A program made the translations under genes and the position numbers. A stretch of 12,078 nt of DNA from an uncultured Clostridia bacterium (GTDB taxonomy: Bacteria; Bacillota; Clostridia; Oscillospirales; Acutalibacteraceae), in contig CAMGDK010000038.1 in NCBI GenBank assembly GCA_946042285.1, positions 1 to 12,078 of the forward strand, written 5' to 3'. The notes under the pieces were generated by a model. The model was not told where the DNA came from. It was given only the letters and a program-made list of their open reading frames with translations, and ran no database searches. Below are positions 6,060-12,078 of the stretch, piece by piece (position 1 is the stretch's first letter; every line of letters starts with the position of its first letter).

Positions 6060-7462
6060 GCTATCAGTTAGTATGCGGTATTGAAACTCATATCGAGCTT
6101 GCAACAAAGACAAAGATTTTCTGCGGTTGTACCACTCAATTCGGCGGCGAGCCTAACACTCATTGTTGCCCTGTTTGTACAGGTCAGCCGGGTGCTCTTC
6201 CTATTCTCAACAAAGAGGTTATTGCGTTTGCGGTAAGAGCAGGTCTTGCAGTTAACTGTAAGATTAACAACAACTCTCACATGGATAGAAAAAACTATGT
6301 GTATCCTGACCTTCCCAAAGCATATCAGATTTCACAGTTTGATGAGCCTGTTTGCGTTGACGGCTATGTAGAGCTTGACTCGGGTAAAAAAATAAGAATT
6401 GAGCGTATCCATATAGAAGAGGATGCAGGTAAGCTTATTCACGACGGCGGCTATACCTATGTTGACTATAACCGCGGCGGTGTTCCTCTTATTGAGATAG
6501 TGTCAATGGCTGATATTTCTTCGCCGGAGGAGGCAAAGGAATACGCCGAAAAGCTTCAGCTTATCATGAGAAATGTAGGCGTTTCCGACTGCAAGATGCA
6601 GGAGGGCTCAATGAGATGCGATGTAAATGTTTCTATTCATCAGCCGGGTGAGCCTTGGGGTACAAGAACCGAGATTAAGAACATCAACTCTCTTTCAAAC
6701 ATCGTTAGAGCAATGGAGCTTGAGATGGAAAGGCAGGAGGATATTCTTGATGCAGGCGACAGGGTTATTCAGTCAACAATGAGATACGATGCAAACAGCG
6801 ACACGGTTTATGTTCTTCGTTCAAAGGAAAATGCAGACGATTATCGTTATTTTCCGGAGCCTGATATTCTTCGCTTTTACATTTCACCTGAAATGGTTGA
6901 GGAAATCAGAGAGTCGCTGCCGGAGCTTCCGGATGCAAAGCTCAAGCGCTATATCGAAATGGGCTTGCCTGAAAACAATGCAAGGCTCATTTACAAATAT
7001 AAGAATGTAACAAAATTCTTTGATGATGCTGTGAGTGAGGGCGCAAGCGCCGGAAATACTCTTAACCTTATCATCGGCACAATTTATGCAGTGCTTCAAA
7101 CAGAAGAGGATAAAGAGAATTTTGAAATCAAAACGACAGCTTCACAGCTTGCGGCACTTGTTAAGCTCATTGATGAAAAGAAGATTAGGGCAAACAAGGC
7201 TAAGGAGGTTCTTGCTCAAATGCTTGAAAGCGGTAATGATGTTACCGCATATATCAACGAGGATGACCTTGCAGGTCTTTCGGACGATGATTTGAGAGCT
7301 CTTTGTCAGGGCGCTATTGATGCAAATCCAAAGGCTGTTCAGGATATTAAGGACGGCAAGGATAAGGCAATCAATGTAATGTTCGGCTATGTTATGAAAA
7401 ATTCAAGGGGCAAGGCTGATGTTAAAAAGGCAGAGGCATTTATCCGTGAGTTAATTAAATAA
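6056..7462 (+). CDS. gatB: Asp-tRNA(Asn)/Glu-tRNA(Gln) amidotransferase subunit B
   Basis: Kinase-type and tRNA-binding subunit, 468 residues. It phosphorylates the mischarged aspartyl or glutamyl group with ATP, then transfers ammonia from GatA. Visible family blocks: the N-terminal C-G-I-E-T-H-I-E; cysteines C23, C25, C37, C38 and C41 of the zinc/metal region (CGC and CCPVC); DRKNYVYPDLPKAYQIS (77-93); HIEEDAGKL (119-127); and DYNRGGVPLIEIVS (137-150). The C-terminal third is the helical YqeY-like tail domain that contacts tRNA, ending in M-K-N-S-R-G-K-A-D. The start is TTG at 6056, overlapping the gatA stop in TTGA. GGGAGG at 6041-6046, nine bases upstream, supports it, and the protein aligns with the family from its second residue. 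The weak start plus overlap implies coupling to gatA translation. It is last in the operon, followed by a terminator. No gltX or asnS is seen. Confidence 0.97.
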   Translation: MSYQLVCGIETHIELATKTKIFCGCTTQFGGEPNTHCCPVCTGQPGALPILNKEVIAFAVRAGLAVNCKINNNSHMDRKNYVYPDLPKAYQISQFDEPVCVDGYVELDSGKKIRIERIHIEEDAGKLIHDGGYTYVDYNRGGVPLIEIVSMADISSPEEAKEYAEKLQLIMRNVGVSDCKMQEGSMRCDVNVSIHQPGEPWGTRTEIKNINSLSNIVRAMELEMERQEDILDAGDRVIQSTMRYDANSDTVYVLRSKENADDYRYFPEPDILRFYISPEMVEEIRESLPELPDAKLKRYIEMGLPENNARLIYKYKNVTKFFDDAVSEGASAGNTLNLIIGTIYAVLQTEEDKENFEIKTTASQLAALVKLIDEKKIRANKAKEVLAQMLESGNDVTAYINEDDLAGLSDDDLRALCQGAIDANPKAVQDIKDGKDKAINVMFGYVMKNSRGKADVKKAEAFIRELIK

Positions 7463-7504
7463 CAAAAAACGGCTATCCTATTTAAAAGATAGCCGTTTTT
7501 TGTT
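7461..7504. terminator. Bidirectional intrinsic terminator between gatB and the convergent gene
   Basis: A perfect 17-base stem (7461-7477 with 7488-7504): an A-run, CGGCTATC, a ten-base AT-rich loop, GATAGCCG, then a T-run. A-tracts on one arm and T-tracts on the other let it act on both strands. The arms overlap the stop codons of both genes (TAA 7460-7462 on plus; TAA 7505-7503 on minus), so only 40 bases separate the two coding regions. Confidence 0.93.
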
Positions 7505-8825
7505 ATTTAAGCTCTTCAATAAGCACCTCGGTCACGCGCTTTGCAGCCTGTCCGTCATCAAGGTAATTGAACTTGTCGTTAAATCTTTTGTATTTTTCAT
7601 CATAGCTTCTGTCGGTTTGCGCATTTTTAATTGCTTCAACAAGCTCATCCTCTGTCTGTACAATCGGACCGGGGAGCTCGTCAAGGTCAATATAAAAGCC
7701 TCTGATTTCAGAGCCGTAGGCATCAAGGTCGTACATGTAGAAGATTTCCGGTCTCTTTAGATTACCGTAGTCAAAGAATACGGAGGAGTAGTCCGTAACA
7801 AGCAAATCGGAAATGACATACAGATGATTTATGTCGTTAACCTTTGAAACATCATAAACAAATCCCTTGTACCTGTCAAAATCAAATGAGTTTGCAACAA
7901 GGTAATGCGCCCTGAAAAGAATTATATATTCCTCACCGAGCTTTTCTCTAAGCTTGCTGAAATCAACCTCGGTCTTGTATGTGTAGCCGATTCCTGCCTG
8001 ATGCTGATTGTCACGCCATGTCGGCGCATACAAAATATATTTTTTGTCGGTCGGGAGATTTAATCTTTTAACAATGTCCTCAACATCCTGCTCGGTGTAG
8101 TTTGTCAAAAAGTCGTTTCTCGGGTAGCCGAGCTCAAGCACGGTGTCTGTTTTATTTGTTTCCTCAAGATTCCATGCAGATATAAATTTTTCCGCTGCAA
8201 AGTGAGACGGTGCAAGAATGTATTTGAATTTTTCAGCGTCAATTCTATACTTATCTCTAATCTCGGATTTTGAATTCATTGCATTGTCGGAAATGTTGAT
8301 GTCGTAGCCGAGCCTTTTAAGAGGGGTGCCGTGCCAAAGCTGAATATAAACCTGATCATCGCGAGGATATATGTGGTCGGAAACTCTGTAATTATATATC
8401 CAATATTTAGCGGTAGCGCATGCGATTTCGTAGTCCCTTGTATTAACTGTTACCATATATGTGTTTGGATTGTCAAGAACAAAGGTGAAGCACTTTGGAT
8501 CACGAAACGCCCATATAAATGTATAGTCCTCAAACCGTTCATCGCCGAGCATGTATTCATATATAGCCTTTGGGCTGTCGCCGTAGCTTCTACCGTCGAA
8601 TGTGCAAAACAGGATAACCCTGCTGTTTGTTTTTATTGAGCTTTTGATTTCCTCATAGTTCTTTTTTCTGCTTTCGAGAATGACCTTTCTTGACTCCATT
8701 CTAAAGGAGTCCTGCTTTTTTGCAATCTTGATTGCAATTTTTTTAATTTTTTCCATTGCATCCTTGCGAAAGTTCTTCTTTTTTGGAGCGTACAGAGTTT
8801 CTATATTACTTTTATCAAGCCACAA
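7503..8825 (-). CDS. CDP-glycerol glycerophosphotransferase family protein (TagB/TagF-like)
   Basis: A 440-residue enzyme of the CDP-glycerol:poly(glycerophosphate) glycerophosphotransferase family (Pfam PF04464). These act at the cytoplasmic membrane face and add glycerol-phosphate or ribitol-phosphate units to teichoic acid or similar surface polymers. Family signposts: LWHGTPLK (163-170, with H165), APSHFAAEKF (205-214), LGYPRND (232-238), ILYAPTWRD (264-272), FRAHYL (304-309, with H307), and SDLLVTDYSSVFFDYG (339-354). H165 and H307 correspond to the two conserved histidines of TagF-type enzymes. The N-terminal 65 residues are lysine-rich and charged, suiting peripheral membrane attachment; no transmembrane helix or signal peptide is seen. 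The chosen start is TTG 8825: GGAGGTG (8840-8834) is well spaced and no ATG/GTG is in frame after the upstream stop. An ATG at residue 24 (8756) with a weaker AAGGA is the alternative. It stands alone here, so primase versus polymerase, and the polymer, cannot be decided. Confidence 0.9.
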   Translation of the reverse strand: MWLDKSNIETLYAPKKKNFRKDAMEKIKKIAIKIAKKQDSFRMESRKVILESRKKNYEEIKSSIKTNSRVILFCTFDGRSYGDSPKAIYEYMLGDERFEDYTFIWAFRDPKCFTFVLDNPNTYMVTVNTRDYEIACATAKYWIYNYRVSDHIYPRDDQVYIQLWHGTPLKRLGYDINISDNAMNSKSEIRDKYRIDAEKFKYILAPSHFAAEKFISAWNLEETNKTDTVLELGYPRNDFLTNYTEQDVEDIVKRLNLPTDKKYILYAPTWRDNQHQAGIGYTYKTEVDFSKLREKLGEEYIILFRAHYLVANSFDFDRYKGFVYDVSKVNDINHLYVISDLLVTDYSSVFFDYGNLKRPEIFYMYDLDAYGSEIRGFYIDLDELPGPIVQTEDELVEAIKNAQTDRSYDEKYKRFNDKFNYLDDGQAAKRVTEVLIEELK

Positions 8826-8866
8826 GGCACATTCACCTCCGATTTACATTCTCAATGCGTAATCCT

Positions 8867-8895
8867 ATTATAAGGCAAAACAGCCATATCGTCAA
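8867..8895 (-). promoter_or_regulatory. Promoter of the glycerophosphotransferase gene
   Basis: Read on the minus strand: -35 TTGACG (8895-8890), a 17-base spacer, and a perfect -10 TATAAT (8872-8867). The start site would be near 8860, giving a leader of about 35 bases. It contains GGAGGTG (8840-8834) and leads to the TTG start at 8825. Confidence 0.85.
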
Positions 8896-9040
8896 CAGAT
8901 TTATATTTTGCAGTTGTTATTTTATTATCACAAAAACTCAAAAATTTATCAATAATGTTTCACACAAATTTGTAACCACGCTTTACTCAATATTTTAGCG
9001 GAAAATAGCACCTTTTTCTGTGAAACAGGGAAAAAGCGAA

Positions 9041-9056
9041 AAACTACATATACGCA
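9041..9056 (+). promoter_or_regulatory. Possible second, degenerate NrdR box
   Basis: The left half (AAACTACATATA) fits the 16-base NrdR consensus acaCwAtATaTwGtgt, but the right half does not; ten of sixteen positions match. Its start is 41 bases before the strong box at 9082, close to four helical turns. NrdR boxes typically occur in phased pairs, so the spacing is the main reason to list it. Confidence 0.4.
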
Positions 9057-9081
9057 TAAATTCCTGCAAACAAATAAAAAA

Positions 9082-9097
9082 ATACAATATATTGTGT
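9082..9097 (+). promoter_or_regulatory. NrdR box upstream of nrdD
   Basis: ATACAATATATTGTGT matches the NrdR consensus acaCwAtATaTwGtgt at 15 of 16 positions and contains the perfect palindrome ACAATATATTGT (9084-9095). NrdR is the zinc-finger/ATP-cone repressor of bacterial ribonucleotide reductase genes; it binds when dATP is high. The site lies 18 bases before the -35 of the nrdD promoter, as expected for this regulon. The nrdR gene itself is not in the window. Confidence 0.8.
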
Positions 9098-9115
9098 TTT
9101 TTTATGAAAAACCTA

Positions 9116-9144
9116 TTGACACGCCTGCTCTTATTTGCTATTAT
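9116..9144 (+). promoter_or_regulatory. Promoter of nrdD-nrdG
   Basis: A perfect -35 TTGACA (9116-9121), a 17-base spacer, and -10 TATTAT (9139-9144) preceded by TGC, an extended -10. Transcription would begin near 9151, leaving an 80-base leader. A promoter this close to consensus suits control mainly by repression at the adjacent NrdR box. Confidence 0.88.
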
Positions 9145-9232
9145 AAAGAAGCTTCACACGAAGGGAGCACTGTAATATTGTATTTTGTTATGAAACAATG
9201 TAAGTATAAGAGGATGTATAGGGGTATTAAGA

Positions 9233-11431
9233 ATGAAAATTATTAAAAGAAACGGCGCAGAGGTTGATTTCGACCTAAACAAAATTATAAAAGCAGTGTC
9301 AAAGGCAAACGCTGCCTGCAAAAAGGAGGAGCTCACACAGGCACAGATTATTGAAATTGCCGAATATGTTGAGTTCAAAATGTCAAAGGCAAGCCGTGCT
9401 CTTTCCGTTGAGGAAATTCAGGATATTGTAGAAAATCAAATTATGGCACAGGGTGCGTTTGAGGTTGCCCGTCTTTATGTTAAGTATCGTTACAACCGTT
9501 CTCTTATCAGAAAGGCAAATACAACCGATAACCAAATCTTATCACTTATCGAGTGTAACAACGAAGAGGTTAAGCAGGAGAATTCAAATAAAAACCCAAC
9601 CGTAAATTCTGTTCAGCGTGACTATATGGCAGGTGAGGTTTCAAAGGACATCACAAAGAGAATTCTTCTCCCGCAGGATATTGTCGATGCTCACGAGCAG
9701 GGTATTATCCATTTCCACGATGCAGACTATTTTGCTCAGCACATGCACAACTGCGACCTTGTAAACCTTGAAGATATGCTTCAAAACGGCACGGTTATTT
9801 CGGAAACCATGATTGAAAAGCCACACAGCTTCTCAACTGCATGTAATATTGCCACACAGATTATTGCACAGGTTGCTTCAAGCCAGTACGGCGGTCAGTC
9901 AATCTCTCTTGCTCATCTTGCTCCGTTTGTTCAAATCAGCAGAGATAAGATTCGCAAGGGTGTAATTGAAGAGGCAAAGGAATTTGACATTCCTATGAGC
10001 GAGGACCAGATTGCAAATCTCACTGAAAAGCGCCTTAGAGAAGAGGTTGCAAGAGGTGTGCAGACAATACAGTATCAGGTTGTAACATTGCTTACAACAA
10101 ACGGTCAGGCTCCGTTTGTTACTGTATTCATGTATCTTAACGAGGCTAAAAACGAGCAGGAAAAGAAGGACCTTGCTCTTATCATCGAGGAAACTCTCAA
10201 GCAAAGAATCAGAGGCGTTAAGAATGAAAGCGGAGTATGGATTACTCCTGCATTCCCGAAGCTTATCTATGTTCTTGAAGAGGATAATATTGCAGAGGAT
10301 GCACCGTACTACTATCTCACTGAGATTGCAGCAAAATGTACTGCAAAGAGAATGGTGCCTGACTACATCAGCGAAAAGGTTATGATGGAGCTTAAGGGTG
10401 ATGTTTACACTTGCATGGGCTGCCGCTCATTCCTTACACCTGACAGATTTACTGCAAACGGCATAGGTAATGTTGCCAATGCAGGCAATTACGAGGAGGG
10501 CAAGCGCAAGTATTACGGCAGATTCAATCAGGGTGTTGTAACAATCAACCTTGTTGACATTGCATGCTCATCAGGCGGCGACATGACAAAGTTCTGGAAG
10601 ATATTTGATGAGCGTCTTGAGCTTTGCCACAGAGCATTACAGTGCCGTCACAACAGACTTAAGGGTACTGTAAGTGATGCTGCACCTATTCTTTGGCAGC
10701 ATGGTGCTCTTGCAAGACTTAAGAAGGGCGAAACAATCGACAAGCTTCTCTTTAACGGCTACTCAACAATCAGCCTTGGATATGCAGGTCTTTACGAATG
10801 TACAAAGTACATGACAGGCAAGTCACATACAGACAAGGACGGCAAGCCGTTTGCACTTAAGGTAATGCAGCACATGAATGATGCCTGCGCAAAGTGGAAG
10901 GCAGACGAAAACATCGATTACAGCCTTTACGGAACACCGCTTGAGTCAACAACATATAAATTTGCAAAGTGCCTGCAAAAGCGCTTTGGCAAGATTGACG
11001 GCGTAACAGATAAGAATTATATCACAAACTCTTATCATGTTCATGTAACAGAGGAAATTGATGCCTTCACAAAGCTTAAGTTCGAGTCGGAATTTCAGGC
11101 TCTTTCACCCGGCGGTGCAATTTCTTATGTTGAAGTACCGAATATGCAGAATAATATCCCTGCAGTTATTCAGGTAATGCGCTATATCTACGACAATATC
11201 ATGTATGCAGAGCTTAACACAAAGTCGGATTTCTGTCAGTGCTGCGAATATGACGGCGAAATTGAAATTACGGAAAACGAAGACGGTAAGCTTGTATGGA
11301 GATGTCCTAAGTGCGGTAACACCAATCAGGACAAGATGAATGTTGCAAGAAGAACATGCGGTTACATCGGTACTCAGTATTGGAATCAGGGCAGAACACA
11401 GGAAATCAAAGAGAGAGTACTCCACTTATAA
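9233..11431 (+). CDS. nrdD: Anaerobic (class III) ribonucleoside-triphosphate reductase
   Basis: Cytoplasmic glycyl-radical enzyme, 732 residues, reducing ribonucleoside triphosphates to dNTPs in the absence of oxygen. Residues 1-93 form an ATP-cone, the allosteric dATP/ATP switch. The reductase barrel follows. C174 in HMHNCDLVNLEDML and C397 in TCMGCRSFL match E. coli Cys175 and Cys392, the formate-associated and thiyl-radical cysteines, so the formate-dependent type is inferred. Near the end are the four zinc ligands, C668-x2-C671 and C691-PK-C694, with an extra C670. The glycyl-radical motif RRTCGYIG follows, with G710 the expected radical site. All essential residues are present. AGGGG (9220-9224) sits eight bases before ATG 9233. 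nrdG, its activase, follows after 58 bases. Regulation is by the upstream NrdR-type site and probably by the ATP-cone. It requires strict anaerobiosis, which supports an obligate or facultative anaerobe. Confidence 0.98.
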   Translation: MKIIKRNGAEVDFDLNKIIKAVSKANAACKKEELTQAQIIEIAEYVEFKMSKASRALSVEEIQDIVENQIMAQGAFEVARLYVKYRYNRSLIRKANTTDNQILSLIECNNEEVKQENSNKNPTVNSVQRDYMAGEVSKDITKRILLPQDIVDAHEQGIIHFHDADYFAQHMHNCDLVNLEDMLQNGTVISETMIEKPHSFSTACNIATQIIAQVASSQYGGQSISLAHLAPFVQISRDKIRKGVIEEAKEFDIPMSEDQIANLTEKRLREEVARGVQTIQYQVVTLLTTNGQAPFVTVFMYLNEAKNEQEKKDLALIIEETLKQRIRGVKNESGVWITPAFPKLIYVLEEDNIAEDAPYYYLTEIAAKCTAKRMVPDYISEKVMMELKGDVYTCMGCRSFLTPDRFTANGIGNVANAGNYEEGKRKYYGRFNQGVVTINLVDIACSSGGDMTKFWKIFDERLELCHRALQCRHNRLKGTVSDAAPILWQHGALARLKKGETIDKLLFNGYSTISLGYAGLYECTKYMTGKSHTDKDGKPFALKVMQHMNDACAKWKADENIDYSLYGTPLESTTYKFAKCLQKRFGKIDGVTDKNYITNSYHVHVTEEIDAFTKLKFESEFQALSPGGAISYVEVPNMQNNIPAVIQVMRYIYDNIMYAELNTKSDFCQCCEYDGEIEITENEDGKLVWRCPKCGNTNQDKMNVARRTCGYIGTQYWNQGRTQEIKERVLHL

Positions 11432-11436
11432 TGACT

Positions 11437-11462
11437 AATAGGCTGTCTTCGGACAGCCTATT
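11437..11462 (+). terminator. UUCG-loop hairpin between nrdD and nrdG
   Basis: A perfect 11-base stem, AATAGGCTGTC (11437-11447) and GACAGCCTATT (11452-11462), closed by a TTCG tetraloop; it begins six bases after the nrdD stop. Only a weak T-run (TTT, C) follows. It may therefore be a partial terminator or an RNA-stabilising/processing hairpin that sets nrdG below nrdD, rather than a full stop. nrdG has its own ribosome binding site but no obvious promoter in the gap. Confidence 0.7.
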
Positions 11463-11489
11463 TCACATTTTAAATAAAGAGGTTAAATT

Positions 11490-12014
11490 ATGAATTACGG
11501 TGAAATTAAATTAAATGACATTGCAAACGGCGAGGGAGTAAGAACATCGCTTTTTGTGTCGGGATGCAGACATCATTGTAAAAATTGCTTTAATCAGCAA
11601 ACATGGGATTTTGGCTTCGGTGAGGCATTTACCGAAAACACAATGAAGGAGATTTTTGACTCTGTCGAGCCTGCTTGGATTAACGGCTTATCACTTCTCG
11701 GCGGTGAGCCGTTTGAGCCTGAAAATCAAAAGGTGCTTCTTCCTTTTTTGATTATGTTCAAGGAGCGCTTCCCCAAAAAGACGATTTGGTGCTATTCCGG
11801 CTTCACCTATGAGGAAATAATCGGCAAGGTTGAAAGCCGTGCGCATACAAATATAAGTGAGGAGATGCTGTCACTGATTGATATTCTTGTTGACGGCAGA
11901 TTTGTTGAGGAGAAAAAGGATATATCTCTTGTGTTCAGAGGCTCGTCGAATCAGCGTGTTATCGATGTTCAAAAAACACTTGAAGCCGGCGAAATAGTGC
12001 TTCATATAGAATAA
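11490..12014 (+). CDS. nrdG: Anaerobic ribonucleotide reductase activating protein (radical SAM)
   Basis: Radical-SAM activase, 174 residues. It uses an iron-sulphur cluster and S-adenosylmethionine to create the glycyl radical on NrdD. The cluster motif C26-x3-C30-x2-C33 is intact in GCRHHCKNCFNQQTWDF, and the N-F/W-D-F segment after it is typical of NrdG. The SAM-binding GGEP motif is at 71-74 in LSLLGGEPFEP. The length is at the short, normal end for NrdG, which lacks the extra clusters of pyruvate formate-lyase activases. The start ATG 11490 is supported by AAAGAGG (11476-11482), seven bases upstream. It lies directly downstream of nrdD, its partner, separated by a UUCG hairpin. The stop is TAA 12012-12014; only about 18 genomic bases follow before the adapter, so any third gene is lost. 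Confidence 0.97.
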   Translation: MNYGEIKLNDIANGEGVRTSLFVSGCRHHCKNCFNQQTWDFGFGEAFTENTMKEIFDSVEPAWINGLSLLGGEPFEPENQKVLLPFLIMFKERFPKKTIWCYSGFTYEEIIGKVESRAHTNISEEMLSLIDILVDGRFVEEKKDISLVFRGSSNQRVIDVQKTLEAGEIVLHIE

Positions 12015-12032
12015 ATTAAATTAAATATTGTC

Positions 12033-12078
12033 CTGTCTCTTATACACATCTCCGAGCCCACGAGACAAGAGGCAATCT
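12033..12078 (-). other. Illumina Nextera adapter plus i7 index (artefact)
   Basis: Positions 12033-12066 are the Nextera read-2 adapter read outward (starting CTGTCTCTTATACACATCT). Positions 12067-12074 are the index AAGAGGCA and 12075-12078 the first bases of the P7 end. Positions 12033-12076 are the exact reverse complement of 1-44. Genomic sequence ends near 12032. Confidence 0.98.

Larger units (their letters stand above)
8896..9115. other. AT-rich divergent intergenic region
   Basis: This is the central part of the 407-base gap between the divergent glycerophosphotransferase and nrdD genes. I see no coding region with a credible ribosome binding site. It holds a ten-base palindrome ACAAATTTGT (8964-8973), an imperfect hairpin built from CTTTTTCTGT and ACAGGGAAAAAG near 9012-9036, and the NrdR-type sites listed separately. 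The rest is AT-rich sequence with nothing I can name. Confidence 0.6.

Noticed and set aside
7500..7760. Open frames opposite the glycerophosphotransferase gene (also 8331-8639 and 8680-8862)
   Set aside because: They are shadows of a well-supported minus-strand gene with clear PF04464 motifs; none has a good ribosome binding site or recognisable protein features.
1..12032. A wholly new defence or mobile system
   Set aside because: All eight genes except the zinc-ribbon membrane protein belong to well-known housekeeping or surface-polymer families; the unusual part is regulatory (Asn-type T-box), and it has clostridial precedent.
1..12078. Perfect 44-base terminal inverted repeat, as in a transposon or linear replicon
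   Set aside because: Both copies are Nextera i7-side adapter plus index; no transposase or replication gene is in the window.

Overview
The window reads as an ordinary chromosomal contig from an anaerobic, low-to-moderate-GC Firmicute, most likely a gut-type Clostridia (Oscillospiraceae/Lachnospiraceae-like). The grounds are strong AGGAGG-type ribosome binding sites, a T-box leader, an aspS-gatCAB indirect aminoacylation operon, an oxygen-sensitive class III ribonucleotide reductase, and a teichoic-acid-type glycerophosphotransferase. The genus call is inference. The first 44 and last 46 bases are not genomic: they are the same Illumina Nextera i7-side adapter with its index, in opposite orientation. 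Real sequence spans about 45-12032.

Layout. (1) 63-2088, plus strand: a GPH-family (MelB-like) sugar:cation symporter, overlapped by a small zinc-ribbon membrane protein of unknown role. (2) 2099-7462, plus strand: a consensus promoter, a complete T-box riboswitch with terminator/antiterminator, then aspS, a short palindromic repeat, gatC, gatA and gatB, ending in a bidirectional terminator shared with the convergent gene. (3) 7503-8825, minus strand: a TagB/TagF-like glycerophosphotransferase with its own promoter. (4) 9041-12014, plus strand: an NrdR-type operator and a strong promoter, then nrdD and nrdG.

How the genes work together. The main biological story is region 2. AspRS carries the His of an R-D-H-G-G motif associated with non-discriminating enzymes, so it probably charges both tRNA-Asp and tRNA-Asn with aspartate. 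GatCAB would then amidate Asp-tRNA(Asn), and probably Glu-tRNA(Gln), to the correct products. The T-box specifier, read by structural analogy to a glyQ T-box of known structure, is AAC (asparagine), not GAC/GAU (aspartate). The operon therefore appears to be induced by uncharged tRNA-Asn, the end product of the two-step pathway, rather than by the direct substrate of its first gene. This is uncommon but has precedent in clostridia, so it is not a wholly new system.

NrdD and NrdG are the glycyl-radical reductase and its radical-SAM activase, making dNTPs without oxygen. All three promoters found have 17-bp spacers. All eight genes are intact; no mobile-element gene, CRISPR array, tRNA or rRNA was seen.
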